Positions 1-12,064 of a DNA stretch of 64,000 nucleotides are shown in pieces. Both the position numbers and the translations under genes were made by a program. Source of the DNA: Coprococcus comes ATCC 27758 (GTDB lineage Bacteria; Bacillota; Clostridia; Lachnospirales; Lachnospiraceae); the NCBI RefSeq assembly GCF_025149785.1, contig NZ_CP102277.1, positions 3,162,001 to 3,226,000 on the forward strand, written 5' to 3'. Position 1 is the first letter of the stretch, and each line of letters opens with the position of its first letter. Below the pieces are notes generated by a model. It saw only the letters and a list, made by a program, of their open reading frames with translations. It was not told the DNA's origin and searched no databases.

Positions 1-391
1 CACCAAGTGCACCGTAAGAACAGGTATGGCTGTCTGCACCAAAGATCAGTTCTCCCGGACGAACATAATTTTCCATCATAATCTGGTGGCATACACCTTT
101 CCCTTCCCAGAAATCAATGTGGTTTGCCTTTGCAAAATCACGCATCTTCTTCTGGGATGCGGCTGTCTTTGGACAGTCAGACGGTACGTTATGATCTACG
201 ATAAATACCAGCTTGTCTGTATCTGCAATATGTGGATTTTTTAATTTATTATTATACATATCAACGGTAAGATGTGTAGTTCCGTCATTACTCATCAGAC
301 GATCCAGTTCTACTGTATGGATGTCACCCGGCTTTACGCTTTCCACACCGGCTGCCGCTGCAATGATCTTTTCAGCAATTGTCATTCCCAT
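1..391 (-). CDS. leuC: 3-isopropylmalate dehydratase large subunit, N-terminal part (cut by window edge)
   Basis: This is the start of the aconitase-family large subunit that isomerises 2- to 3-isopropylmalate in leucine synthesis. About 130 residues are visible. They begin MGMTIAEKI and include the family motifs VDHNVPSD and GADSHTCSYGALG, in which the cysteine is an expected 4Fe-4S ligand. The ATG at 391 is preceded by a GAGGAGG ribosome site lying in the last codons of leuD, so the two subunits are translationally linked. The order is small subunit first, the reverse of the common leuC-leuD order. A related 2,3-dimethylmalate or homoaconitate dehydratase cannot be excluded from this fragment. 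Confidence 0.9.
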   Translation of the reverse strand, partial: MGMTIAEKIIAAAAGVESVKPGDIHTVELDRLMSNDGTTHLTVDMYNNKLKNPHIADTDKLVFIVDHNVPSDCPKTAASQKKMRDFAKANHIDFWEGKGVCHQIMMENYVRPGELIFGADSHTCSYGALG

Positions 392-394
392 CGT

Positions 395-877
395 CTATTC
401 CTCCTCACGGTTCAGAGACGCAATAAGTCCGCCCTGATTCAAAATATTCTGCATATATTCCGGCAGTTTTGTGCAGGAATAAACCTTTCCATTTGCCTCA
501 GCGGTTCCTTCCAACATATGAAGCTCCATCTGATCTCCGGTCTTTACTTCATCCGGAAGGTCTTTACAGACAATAGCAGGAAGTCCGATATTGATAGCAT
601 TTCTATAAAAAATTCTTGCAAATGATTTTGCGATAACAGCTTTTACACCTAACGCTTTTAACACACCCGGAGCCTGCTCTCTGGAAGATCCACATCCAAA
701 GTTCTCTCCTCCGACCACGAAATCTCCCGGTTTTACCTTCTGTGCAAAATCCGGATCCAGAGATTCAAATGCGTGGCTCTTCATCTCCTCAAGATTCGGC
801 AGCAACAGATACTGGGATGCGATGATCTGGTCTGTATCCAGATCGTTATGAAATTTAAAAATAGTCCCTTTTTCCAT
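395..877 (-). CDS. leuD: 3-isopropylmalate dehydratase small subunit
   Basis: A 160-residue swivel-domain protein of the aconitase superfamily, the usual length for archaeal/clostridial-type LeuD. It shows the DLDTDQIIASQYL start and the substrate-recognition motif GGENFGCGSSREQAP, followed by the conserved region IAKSFARIFYRNAINIGLP. The ATG at 877 is preferred over one at 904 because AGAAAGGAA sits about 9 nt upstream of it. It pairs with the large subunit starting 4 nt after its stop. A promoter at 914-942 could serve both genes. Function in leucine synthesis is inferred from the family; no other leu gene is in the window. Confidence 0.9.
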   Translation of the reverse strand: MEKGTIFKFHNDLDTDQIIASQYLLLPNLEEMKSHAFESLDPDFAQKVKPGDFVVGGENFGCGSSREQAPGVLKALGVKAVIAKSFARIFYRNAINIGLPAIVCKDLPDEVKTGDQMELHMLEGTAEANGKVYSCTKLPEYMQNILNQGGLIASLNREEE

Positions 878-913
878 AAAGCATATTCCTTTCTGTATAC
901 ACATGATTCCTTT

Positions 914-942
914 ATTTTAAGGCTTTTCCGGCATTTCCGCAA
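914..942 (-). promoter_or_regulatory. Putative promoter of leuDC
   Basis: On the minus strand TTGCGG (937-942) and TAAAAT (914-919) are separated by 17 nt, which would give a leader of about 30 nt before leuD. No T-box or leader-peptide attenuator is visible in the 100 bp between iadA and leuD. Confidence 0.45.
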
Positions 943-983
943 GGGAATATTTTAACAGGCTAACGTTGTACTTTATTCAATTC

Positions 984-2129
984 CTATTTTTCATAGGTTC
1001 CCTTGCAAATGATTTTTTCTTTTTGCATAAAGATTTTTCCACCTGCAATATAACTGTCAAGCTTCAGGTCATTGTCCCACAAAAGCAGATCTGCATCGGC
1101 TCCTTTTTGTATTGTCCCTTTCCTACCCTGCAATCCCAGTGCCTCCGCTACATGTGATGTCATATATGGAAGTGCATCTTCCAGCTTCATATCAAGCTCA
1201 TGTACCATATACAGAAGTTCTTCCCGCAGCGCATCTACTGAGGAAACACCGATTTCCAACAGGCTTCCGTCTTCTCTGTATTTTGACCAGCTTCCGTGTC
1301 CATCGGAGCTGATGGTAATATGCTCTGTCGGGATTCCCTTTTCTTTTGCTTCTAAAATGCATCCGCCCGGACAAAAGTCCTCACTGATGCCACAGGTGAG
1401 ATCGATGTATCCACCCTTTTCAAGCAACTGATAGCCCTCTTCCAGAAGACCTTTTCTGCGGTTCACATGAGTCGGACGGAAAATCTTGATCGGAATCATA
1501 CTCTTTTCCAAAGCTTCAAACACCGGCGACAATCCAGCATCTGCATCTCCCATATGCAGCACCACGATTCCAGGTTTTCCGCTTAACATACCTGCCGTTC
1601 TGGTCTTGCTCGCAAGTTGGATCAGTTCACTTTCCGTCACATTCGGTGCCCGATGATCTGAAATGGCAAGTTTCACGCCAAGTACTTTTTCAACAAACAT
1701 AATATCCCGATCTACCTCCCCGGTAATAGTCGGACTTGGATATCCATATGCACCGGTAAGCATATACGCACTTACCCCTTCTTCGCATAAAGCCTGTACT
1801 TTTGCGTAAAGATTTTCAACACTCCTTGTAAGTCCGTCCGTTCCAAGAAGTCCTACAACCGTTGTAATTCCGCCTTTTACCAGTTCTGACAGCTGAAGTT
1901 CCGGTGTACGGGTATGAAAGCTTCCTTCCCCACCGCCTCCGGTAACATGAACATGCTGATCAATAAACCCCGGTGTAAGAATTCTTTCCTCTGCATCAAT
2001 AACTTCACATGCGATCGGAAAATCCTCGATCTTATCTTCAATACATTCAATTTTTCCCCCACATACTAAAAGATCCTTTTTTCCAACATACTCCGGTGCA
2101 TAAACTTTTGCATTTTTAATAAGTAACAT
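984..2129 (-). CDS. iadA: Isoaspartyl dipeptidase (beta-aspartyl peptidase)
   Basis: A 381-residue amidohydrolase-superfamily metallopeptidase that hydrolyses beta-aspartyl (isoaspartyl) dipeptides from damaged proteins. Visible are the HxH zinc ligands (His59 and His61 in TPGFIDQHVHVTGGGGEG), LLGTDGLTRS, the GAYGYPSPTITG substrate loop, the SDHR and LHMGD metal/substrate motifs and the late ISSDGHGSW aspartate. Length matches the family (about 380-390). The ATG at 2129 has AGGAG 10 nt upstream. It begins 15 nt after the stop of a GGDEF remnant, so it is probably read as the tail of the cyclic-di-GMP operon. Confidence 0.93.
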   Translation of the reverse strand: MLLIKNAKVYAPEYVGKKDLLVCGGKIECIEDKIEDFPIACEVIDAEERILTPGFIDQHVHVTGGGGEGSFHTRTPELQLSELVKGGITTVVGLLGTDGLTRSVENLYAKVQALCEEGVSAYMLTGAYGYPSPTITGEVDRDIMFVEKVLGVKLAISDHRAPNVTESELIQLASKTRTAGMLSGKPGIVVLHMGDADAGLSPVFEALEKSMIPIKIFRPTHVNRRKGLLEEGYQLLEKGGYIDLTCGISEDFCPGGCILEAKEKGIPTEHITISSDGHGSWSKYREDGSLLEIGVSSVDALREELLYMVHELDMKLEDALPYMTSHVAEALGLQGRKGTIQKGADADLLLWDNDLKLDSYIAGGKIFMQKEKIICKGTYEK

Positions 2130-2144
2130 TTTCTTTTCTCCTCT

Positions 2145-2245
2145 TTATGACATTCTTTTATTTTCATACATTAATTTGTCTGCCTGATGAATTGCATCCG
2201 CAATCGGATGTCCCCATGTGTATCTACTATCTCCCTTCTCTCTTA
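2145..2245 (-). pseudogene. C-terminal remnant of a GGDEF domain
   Basis: One minus-strand frame ending in TAA at 2145-2147 reads YTWGHPIADAIHQADKLMY then ENKRMS. This is the expected last helix of a diguanylate cyclase (pattern AxxxADxxMYxxK). It has no start codon and no GGDEF core ahead of it, and lies directly after the EAL gene. The gene at 4194-5639 lacks exactly the end of a GGDEF domain, so the two pieces may be halves of one ancestral gene. The link is inference; the coding likeness of the fragment is seen. Confidence 0.6.
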
Positions 2246-2248
2246 ATT

Positions 2249-4174
2249 TTATCTTTCTATATTATCCTGCTTCTTCAGCAATTCCAAAAGCTCTTTTTCA
2301 GGAAGCGGTTTGGAAAAATAATAGCCCTGAATCATCTCGACTCCCCAGCTGCTGATCTTTTCCATTTCTTCCTGTGTTTCCACCCCTTCGGAAACAATAT
2401 GATAATTCATTTTATGAAATGTTTCTACAACACTTTCATAGAAAATTGCCCGTTTCTCATCCCTGCAGATATCAAAAAGCAGAGATCTGTCAACCTTGAT
2501 CACAGAAAACGGAAGCCTCATTACCGTATTCAGATTCGCATATCCGGAACCAAAATCATCCAGACACAAACCAATGCCAGCGTCCGTAAATTCCTCCGCA
2601 ACTCTTCTTAGACCCGCATTGCATTCAGTCGCAACCGTTTCCGTGATTTCAAACTGTATCCAGTTATGTGGAATCTTATAAGCATCCATAATCCGGATAA
2701 AATGTCTGCTACAGTCATTTCTCATCAGATCCAGAGAAGACAGGTTCACTTTTACATTCAGAAGATGCCTCATCAGGTATCGGTTTTCTCCTAAAAATCT
2801 GCAGACACGACTAAACTGTAGATCTGTGATCTGTTCGATCATATGATTTTTTTCTGCAATCTGAATAAATACATCTGGAGCGATCCAGCCAAGCTCCGGA
2901 TGCTGAAGGCGACTTAGCGCTTCCAGTGTGATAAAGCATTTTTTCCGTGTAGAGTAAACCGGCTGATAGTATATCTCGAACAGATCCTCTGTAATCGCCT
3001 TATGCAAATACTGTTCTACCCGTTTATTATAAAGGAAACCATTCATCGTCTGATAATCATCCTGTATCACCTCTGTCAGACCATTTTTCGCAGATAAGGC
3101 TTCCAGATATTCAGCATATTCTAGAATAAGCCCGCTGTCTCCGAGTTTCTGCGCATTCATGATCCCGCTTATGATCACAGGCATCGTAATAATTTTATTG
3201 TTGACATTCAGCTTACTGTTTCCATTAAACATTCTCTTCAGCTGCGTAAGATAATATTCATATTCTTCAAGTGAACCGGTGAGTATCATAAAACTCTTTC
3301 CCGTTGTACGAAATGCTTTTTTCCCGCACATCTCACCAAGTTTTCTTGCTGTCAGCTTTAAGATTGAATTACCGCCCTGTACCCCTGCGATTTTATTAAT
3401 GTGCTTCAATTGATAAAGATACACCGTAATAATGTGAAATGATTTTCCCGCACTGATCAGCTCATTGCTTTTCCTGACCAGATACAGATGATTGTATAAT
3501 CCGGTAAGTGTATCGATATTTGCATGAGGATTGTTGATCGTAATAAATAGTACCAGAATTCCCAGACTCATACCAAACCCTGTTGTAAGAAGCGGATGAT
3601 ATAAAAGCTGGATCACCACTCCCGCACCGGATATCAACAGGATTTCCAGCAGACTCTTCACTTTTTGATAGCCCAGTTTTTTCCGCCATATGACAATAAG
3701 GATCAAGGCTGCTGCCATATGACAAAGTGCACTGTAATACATCAGCATATACCATGGACCTTTCATATAGCCTGCCGGTATATCAAAATAAAACAGCTTT
3801 TCCGTGAACGGGTTTGTCAGAATCATCCCCATCAGAATGAATGTCGGCACACCTGATAAAAACATCTTTTTTGCCGAAATGATCTTATTATCATGTAATG
3901 TCTGAATATAACAGATCACCGTAAACGGCAGCAATGCCTGAAGCAGATAAAAGATCGTTGTTGCAAGCATTGCAGCAATTTCACAATTACTATTTGGAAA
4001 AGAAATATAATAATTACTGGCAAGTTCCGCAACCACATCTAAAATACCGATGACGGCAAAGAAAAGGAATACCTGATTATTCAGATCCTCTGCTCTTTTC
4101 TGTCCCAGAAAATACCATAAAACCAGCAACAATATAACCATTGCCGCAATAAGAAAATCTATATTATAAGTCAT
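2249..4174 (-). CDS. Membrane c-di-GMP phosphodiesterase (degenerate GGDEF + EAL)
   Basis: A 641-residue protein. The N-terminal third holds about seven hydrophobic segments. Next is a degenerate GGDEF domain: DTLTGLYNHLYL is present, but the signature position reads TGKSF, so cyclase activity is unlikely. The C-terminal EAL domain keeps the catalytic set: LEALSRL, the NLSSLDLMR asparagine, EITET, LDDFGSGYANL, KVDRSL, SEGVET and QGYYFSKPL. It should hydrolyse c-di-GMP. The ATG at 4174 is chosen because GGAGG lies just upstream. It follows the truncated GGDEF gene by about 20 nt, and both lie behind a c-di-GMP riboswitch, implying feedback. Confidence 0.9.
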   Translation of the reverse strand: MTYNIDFLIAAMVILLLVLWYFLGQKRAEDLNNQVFLFFAVIGILDVVAELASNYYISFPNSNCEIAAMLATTIFYLLQALLPFTVICYIQTLHDNKIISAKKMFLSGVPTFILMGMILTNPFTEKLFYFDIPAGYMKGPWYMLMYYSALCHMAAALILIVIWRKKLGYQKVKSLLEILLISGAGVVIQLLYHPLLTTGFGMSLGILVLFITINNPHANIDTLTGLYNHLYLVRKSNELISAGKSFHIITVYLYQLKHINKIAGVQGGNSILKLTARKLGEMCGKKAFRTTGKSFMILTGSLEEYEYYLTQLKRMFNGNSKLNVNNKIITMPVIISGIMNAQKLGDSGLILEYAEYLEALSAKNGLTEVIQDDYQTMNGFLYNKRVEQYLHKAITEDLFEIYYQPVYSTRKKCFITLEALSRLQHPELGWIAPDVFIQIAEKNHMIEQITDLQFSRVCRFLGENRYLMRHLLNVKVNLSSLDLMRNDCSRHFIRIMDAYKIPHNWIQFEITETVATECNAGLRRVAEEFTDAGIGLCLDDFGSGYANLNTVMRLPFSVIKVDRSLLFDICRDEKRAIFYESVVETFHKMNYHIVSEGVETQEEMEKISSWGVEMIQGYYFSKPLPEKELLELLKKQDNIER

Positions 4175-4193
4175 ATTTATCCTCCGCCGGTTT

Positions 4194-5639
4194 TTATTTA
4201 TTTGAACAAAGCATATCGTCTGCCTGCTGTTCCAGAACACTCCTTTCTGCACTCTGGATGCTTCTTGCCGTTCGGATAACCGTTTCATCACCCATCTGTC
4301 TTCCAGACATATCATTAATCTTCTTCAGTTCTGCAATTTTCACAAACAACAATAATACATTTTCAAGTAAAATCGCACCCTCCTGGATCTCTTCAAGATA
4401 CATCTCAAATGATTTCCGGTTTTTCATATCTGTCATCCGGTCTTCCAAGGACATTCTCCTATAAACCTCCTGTTCCAGGCAAAACTGAATGTTGTTGGAT
4501 ACTTTACAAAGCAATCCACAAAACAAAACAGCAATATAAAGAAGAATGCCAAACTGGAAAATAGATTCATACCAGTAAATGGATAATACCCAGTACAGTA
4601 CCAGTGCGATTACACCGCTTATCCCTAATACACCAAATGCCTTTAGACAGAGATTTACTTCCTTCTCCTGCGTTTTACGATACTCTTTCCACAAAAGAAG
4701 AATCATAGACACAACCCCCGTAAATAATAAAAGATGTGTGATAAATAACATGTCTATAAAAGGAATCCTAAACAGAAAATACAAGAATCCCTGTAAAACA
4801 GCATTTGCATAAAGAAGAAAAATCCAGACCTGCGGTATCCATCTTACACTTTCACTCACTGTATTTTGTACAAATAACAGCATGGGAACAGGCATCGTCA
4901 TAAATGCATAAAAGGATATCAGTGTTCCTGCTGCGTTCTGACTTCCATACATCTGATAAATTCCTGAATCAAAAATGCACCACAGACTGCATAGAATCAA
5001 AAACAGTGCTACATTTAAAAATCTCTTTTCTACAATTTGTCTGTGTCTGGTATATAAAAAGACAATTACCGAGACGATACCGAGACCAGTCATTCCCAAA
5101 ATCATCAGTATCGAAAAAATTGATTCTAGCAGATGCTGCCTAAAAAGAAAACAAAACTCTCCGATCATCGGGGCATACACATATAGTCTGGCATTCTTTT
5201 TAGTTTCATAGCTGATTGATAACACTTCCTGCCCGATTTTCTCCGGCAAAGAAATATCTGCCCATATTTTCCCTTTCATCTGCCTGTTTTTTTCAAATCT
5301 GTTATCCTTATATTGGTAGAGAAGCCGGTCTCCTATGCAGACTTCCAACTGATCCTGTATTCCTTGGATCGACAAGATTTTTCCCTTATCAGCCTCTGAT
5401 AACATATCATTGTAAAGAATGATCTGCCCATCTTTATCCGCTGTAACAAAACACGGCAATTTGAGCTCCGTCTTTTTCCCATCCTTCAGCTGATACCATC
5501 CATTGCTGAAGGTGTACAACTCGCCCCTTTCCGACTCCGTACCCGGCTGATACAGTATTCTGACAAAAATAAGCAACAATGTCACAATGAGCATAATGCA
5601 GAATGCTTCAATTTTTTTCCATTTCTTTCCTTTTTTCAT
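4194..5639 (-). CDS. Membrane protein with truncated GGDEF domain
   Basis: A 481-residue protein. It has one N-terminal membrane segment, an extracytoplasmic beta-rich region of about 130 residues, then seven hydrophobic segments (7TMR-DISM-like layout) and the first half of a GGDEF domain. DRMTDMKNRKSF, KKINDMSGRQMGDE and VIRTARSIQSA are seen, but the protein stops before the GGDEF signature, so it should not make c-di-GMP. The ATG at 5639 is preferred over 5648 because AGGAG is 9 nt away. It is the first gene after the riboswitch and terminator. It could be a ligand sensor that acts on the adjacent EAL protein, or simply a decayed cyclase. Confidence 0.8.
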   Translation of the reverse strand: MKKGKKWKKIEAFCIMLIVTLLLIFVRILYQPGTESERGELYTFSNGWYQLKDGKKTELKLPCFVTADKDGQIILYNDMLSEADKGKILSIQGIQDQLEVCIGDRLLYQYKDNRFEKNRQMKGKIWADISLPEKIGQEVLSISYETKKNARLYVYAPMIGEFCFLFRQHLLESIFSILMILGMTGLGIVSVIVFLYTRHRQIVEKRFLNVALFLILCSLWCIFDSGIYQMYGSQNAAGTLISFYAFMTMPVPMLLFVQNTVSESVRWIPQVWIFLLYANAVLQGFLYFLFRIPFIDMLFITHLLLFTGVVSMILLLWKEYRKTQEKEVNLCLKAFGVLGISGVIALVLYWVLSIYWYESIFQFGILLYIAVLFCGLLCKVSNNIQFCLEQEVYRRMSLEDRMTDMKNRKSFEMYLEEIQEGAILLENVLLLFVKIAELKKINDMSGRQMGDETVIRTARSIQSAERSVLEQQADDMLCSNK

Positions 5640-5705
5640 TTCCCTCATCTCCTATGCATTCTGCCGGAAGCTTTTCTACATAGAAAATGTAATTTCCTAT
5701 GAAAC

Positions 5706-5735
5706 AAAAAAGTCACCTGCGTTATACAGGTGACT
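5706..5735 (-). terminator. Terminator of the c-di-GMP riboswitch expression platform
   Basis: AGTCACCTG (5727-5735) pairs perfectly with CAGGTGACT (5711-5719) around a 7 nt loop, and a T run follows on the minus strand. It lies between the aptamer and the first gene at 5639, as expected for transcriptional control. Confidence 0.85.
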
Positions 5736-5785
5736 AAAATTTAAGCCGAATAGCTTTTTTCACTTACTCTATTAACCTATCCGCA

Positions 5786-5868
5786 TCTTCTTATTGCAAC
5801 CGGCTGACATAGCGTACTGCCTTAGTCCCTTTGGCTTTGCGTCACAGTTTTTCAACAGCTTTGCCCCT
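5786..5868 (-). ncRNA. Cyclic di-GMP-I (GEMM) riboswitch aptamer
   Basis: The minus strand carries the class I signature: a GCAAAG start, a short stem capped by a GAAA tetraloop, the core GACGCAAAGCC, the GGGACUAAGGC segment and the closing CUAUGUCAGCCGGUUGC. About 50 nt of linker lead to an intrinsic terminator ahead of the GGDEF-fragment/EAL operon. The sensor therefore probably adjusts expression of a phosphodiesterase to its own substrate. Whether ligand turns the operon on or off cannot be told by eye. Confidence 0.9.
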
Positions 5869-5882
5869 ATAAACATAATTCA

Positions 5883-5911
5883 AGTATAGCATATTCAAGA
5901 TGACGAAACAA
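5883..5911 (-). promoter_or_regulatory. Promoter of the riboswitch operon
   Basis: TTGTTT (5906-5911) and TATACT (5883-5888) are 17 nt apart, with TGC just before the -10 (extended -10). Transcription would start near 5876, a few bases before the aptamer. Confidence 0.65.
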
Positions 5912-5940
5912 TATTTTAATTATTATAATAATCTATAGTT

Positions 5941-6078
5941 TTACACATAATCCATAACAAGAAACTCCGGATACTTTCTGATATATTCTTCCATCTGCTC
6001 AATTGCTCCCGAAAGCTGATTTTCAATATATTTTCTGTTATTTTTTGATGTAGGAAGCACATTCTTCACATACCGCAT
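5941..6078 (-). CDS. Possible 45-residue ORF, weak
   Basis: An ATG at 6078 opens a 45-codon frame with a plausible lysine/glutamate-rich composition (KKNRKYIENQLSGAIEQME-like). It has no convincing ribosome site and no recognised family, and it lies between the tRNA terminator and the riboswitch promoter. It may be a C-terminal gene remnant or chance. Confidence 0.2.
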   Translation of the reverse strand: MRYVKNVLPTSKNNRKYIENQLSGAIEQMEEYIRKYPEFLVMDYV

Positions 6079-6112
6079 TTTTATATATGGTATATTATAT
6101 TTGTATACCAAA

Positions 6113-6140
6113 AAATCTGAAAACAATTGTTTCCAGATTT
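6113..6140 (-). terminator. Terminator of the rRNA-tRNA operon
   Basis: On the minus strand AAATCTGGAAACAATTGTTT is followed by TCAGATTT and then a T run. The arms AAATCTG and CAGATTT pair, with inner AAAC/GTTT. It lies just after tRNA-Cys. Confidence 0.75.
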
Positions 6141-6147
6141 CTCCTAG

Positions 6148-6218
6148 AGGCGCCAACCAGATTTGAACTGGTGATAGAGGTGTTGCAGACCTTTGCCTTA
6201 CCACTTGGCTATGGCGCC
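6148..6218 (-). tRNA. tRNA-Cys (GCA)
   Basis: A 71 nt cloverleaf. The acceptor GGCGCCA pairs with TGGCGCC, with the U73 discriminator typical of Cys. The anticodon loop is CTGCAAC, and the T arm reads GTTCAAATC. No CCA is encoded. It is the last gene of the rRNA operon. Confidence 0.95.
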
Positions 6219-6221
6219 AGA

Positions 6222-6293
6222 TGACTCCGACGGGAATCGAACCCGTGTTACCGCCGTGAAAGGGCGATGTCTTAACCGCTTGACCACGGAGCC
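6222..6293 (-). tRNA. tRNA-Glu (TTC)
   Basis: A 72 nt cloverleaf with acceptor GGCTCCG/CGGAGTC, anticodon loop CTTTCAC and T arm GTTCGATTC. It lies 3 nt from tRNA-Cys and 57 nt from tRNA-Asn in the same transcript. Confidence 0.95.
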
Positions 6294-6350
6294 GGATATT
6301 GATTTTTTCAAAATTAAAATCTGCAAGTAATTGGCTGACAGATTTTAGAA

Positions 6351-6422
6351 CTCCCCGAGTTGGGTTCGAACCAACGACCCTTCGGTTAACAGCCGAATGC
6401 TCTACCGCTGAGCTATCGAGGA
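6351..6422 (-). tRNA. tRNA-Asn (GTT)
   Basis: A 72 nt cloverleaf with acceptor TCCTCGA/TCGGGGA, anticodon loop CTGTTAA and T arm GTTCGAACC. It is the first tRNA after the 23S gene. Confidence 0.95.
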
Positions 6423-6549
6423 CTACTTTTATTATTATAAACACTTTACATATATTTTGCAAGTGCTTTTTTCATTTTTTATGTACTCTGAAAACCACAT
6501 ACAAATTTAAATCTTTACTCCATCCATTCTTTACCCTGTCCTACCTTCT

Positions 6550-9437
<2,888 letters not shown>

Positions 9438-9880
9438 CTTCCTTCTCCCACGGGAATGGGATCCGGTTACACATGCATAGCGTTGCATGCGTTGGTATTT
9501 CAGGTCGTTTTTTTACTTCGTTTTCTCGAAGATGTAAGTTAATCATTACCTTGCGGTGATGATCACCTCGGATGTCTTTCTCTATTTGAGAATTGATTTA
9601 TTTTTGTATGCAGTTTTCAAAGTACATGTCTGACTGAAGTTTATCAGTCATTAAAAACCAAAATCTCTTTTGATCTTTAATCACTGGTAAAAACCAGCTA
9701 TCGTAACAGCACTGCCCTGCTGATTGGGTTGACCGCAGAATCCCTTTCGGTTCTGTGTCTGTATCTATGCTGAAAGACTAGTGCGGTAGCTAACCACCAC
9801 TTAGTCGCTTGACGCTTTGGAGCGATTCTCCAAAGTTTCATATTAAATCAAGCACAGTCTGCTTATTTTCTTTTTTATAA
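9438..9880 (-). other. 5S-23S intergenic spacer (443 bp)
   Basis: There is no tRNA and no credible ORF. The stretch near 9600-9800 is likely to hold the 23S processing stem and short hairpins (for example around 9815-9837, where the sequence around GCTTTGGAGCGATTCTCCAAAG can fold). I see no clear internal promoter. Confidence 0.6.
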
Positions 9881-9997
9881 TCTGGCGGCCACCTGCTCTC
9901 CCACACCGTCTCCAGTGCAGTACCATCGGCCGATCAGGTCTTAACCATCGTGTTCGAGATGGGAACGGGTGTGTCCCCTGACCGCATCGCCACCAGA
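9881..9997 (-). rRNA. 5S ribosomal RNA
   Basis: A 117 nt molecule. The ends TCTGGTGGCGAT and GTGGCCGCCAGA pair, and the typical CACACCCGTTCCCATCTCGA and GAACACGATGGTTAAG segments are present. It is placed between 16S and 23S, unlike the canonical 16S-23S-5S order. Confidence 0.95.
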
Positions 9998-10106
9998 AGT
10001 ATCTGAGTTTTGATAACTCAACAATAGACAACGAACTTTCCTTACTTCTTCTTCCGTTTTAGTTGGATTGATTCAGCCGCTTTCGCGTCCTACTTTTATC
10101 CAGCTT

Positions 10107-11643
<1,537 letters not shown>

Positions 11644-11822
11644 AATGTTTGTATCCGGGTCAGAATCGCTTGGCAATTCTGTTCCTGTTTACTGTTTTGG
11701 TTCGACATCTTTCGATGTCCGTTCTTGAAAAATCTCTTTAAAGAATTTTCAGGGTTTGTTGTCTATTGTTCAGTTATCAATGTTCTTTTTTTGTTGTTGC
11801 CGTTTCATGCGACAGCTTTTAT

Positions 11823-11851
11823 ATTATATCAAAGTGTTTCATGTTTGTCAA
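11823..11851 (-). promoter_or_regulatory. rRNA operon promoter P2
   Basis: TTGACA (11846-11851) and TATAAT (11823-11828) are exactly 17 nt apart: a perfect consensus on the minus strand about 180 bp upstream of 16S. Confidence 0.9.
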
Positions 11852-11908
11852 CAACTTTTTTAAAATTATTTTTTGTCGCTTTTTATTTTTATCAGCGACA
11901 ACCTCTAT

Positions 11909-11937
11909 ATAATATCATGTGTATTTTGTTTTGTCAA
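11909..11937 (-). promoter_or_regulatory. rRNA operon promoter P1
   Basis: TTGACA (11932-11937) and TATTAT (11909-11914) are 17 nt apart, 86 bp upstream of P2. The two begin with the same TGTTGACAAA block, giving the tandem layout usual for rRNA operons. The rest of 11644-12064 is AT-rich leader; no gene is seen. Confidence 0.85.
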
Positions 11938-11998
11938 CACATTTTTTGAGGTTTTTATTTTTATTTTCAAAGGCTACCTTACATCCCTTATTATAAAT

Positions 11999-12031
11999 AA
12001 AAATCCATCACTTTTCCGTGACAGATTTTTA
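11999..12031. terminator. Terminator after the cvpA-like gene
   Basis: AAAAATC.GTCAC pairs with GTGAT.GATTTTT around a GGAAAA-type loop. It is symmetrical enough to work on both strands. It separates the cvpA cluster from the rRNA promoters. Confidence 0.6.
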
Positions 12032-12064
12032 TAATACCATTATCAGTTTCTATTGTCAAGCCTT

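Noticed and set aside
905-983. T-box or leucine leader peptide upstream of leuD
   Set aside because: The gap is only about 100 bp, has no T-box consensus and no leucine-rich short ORF.
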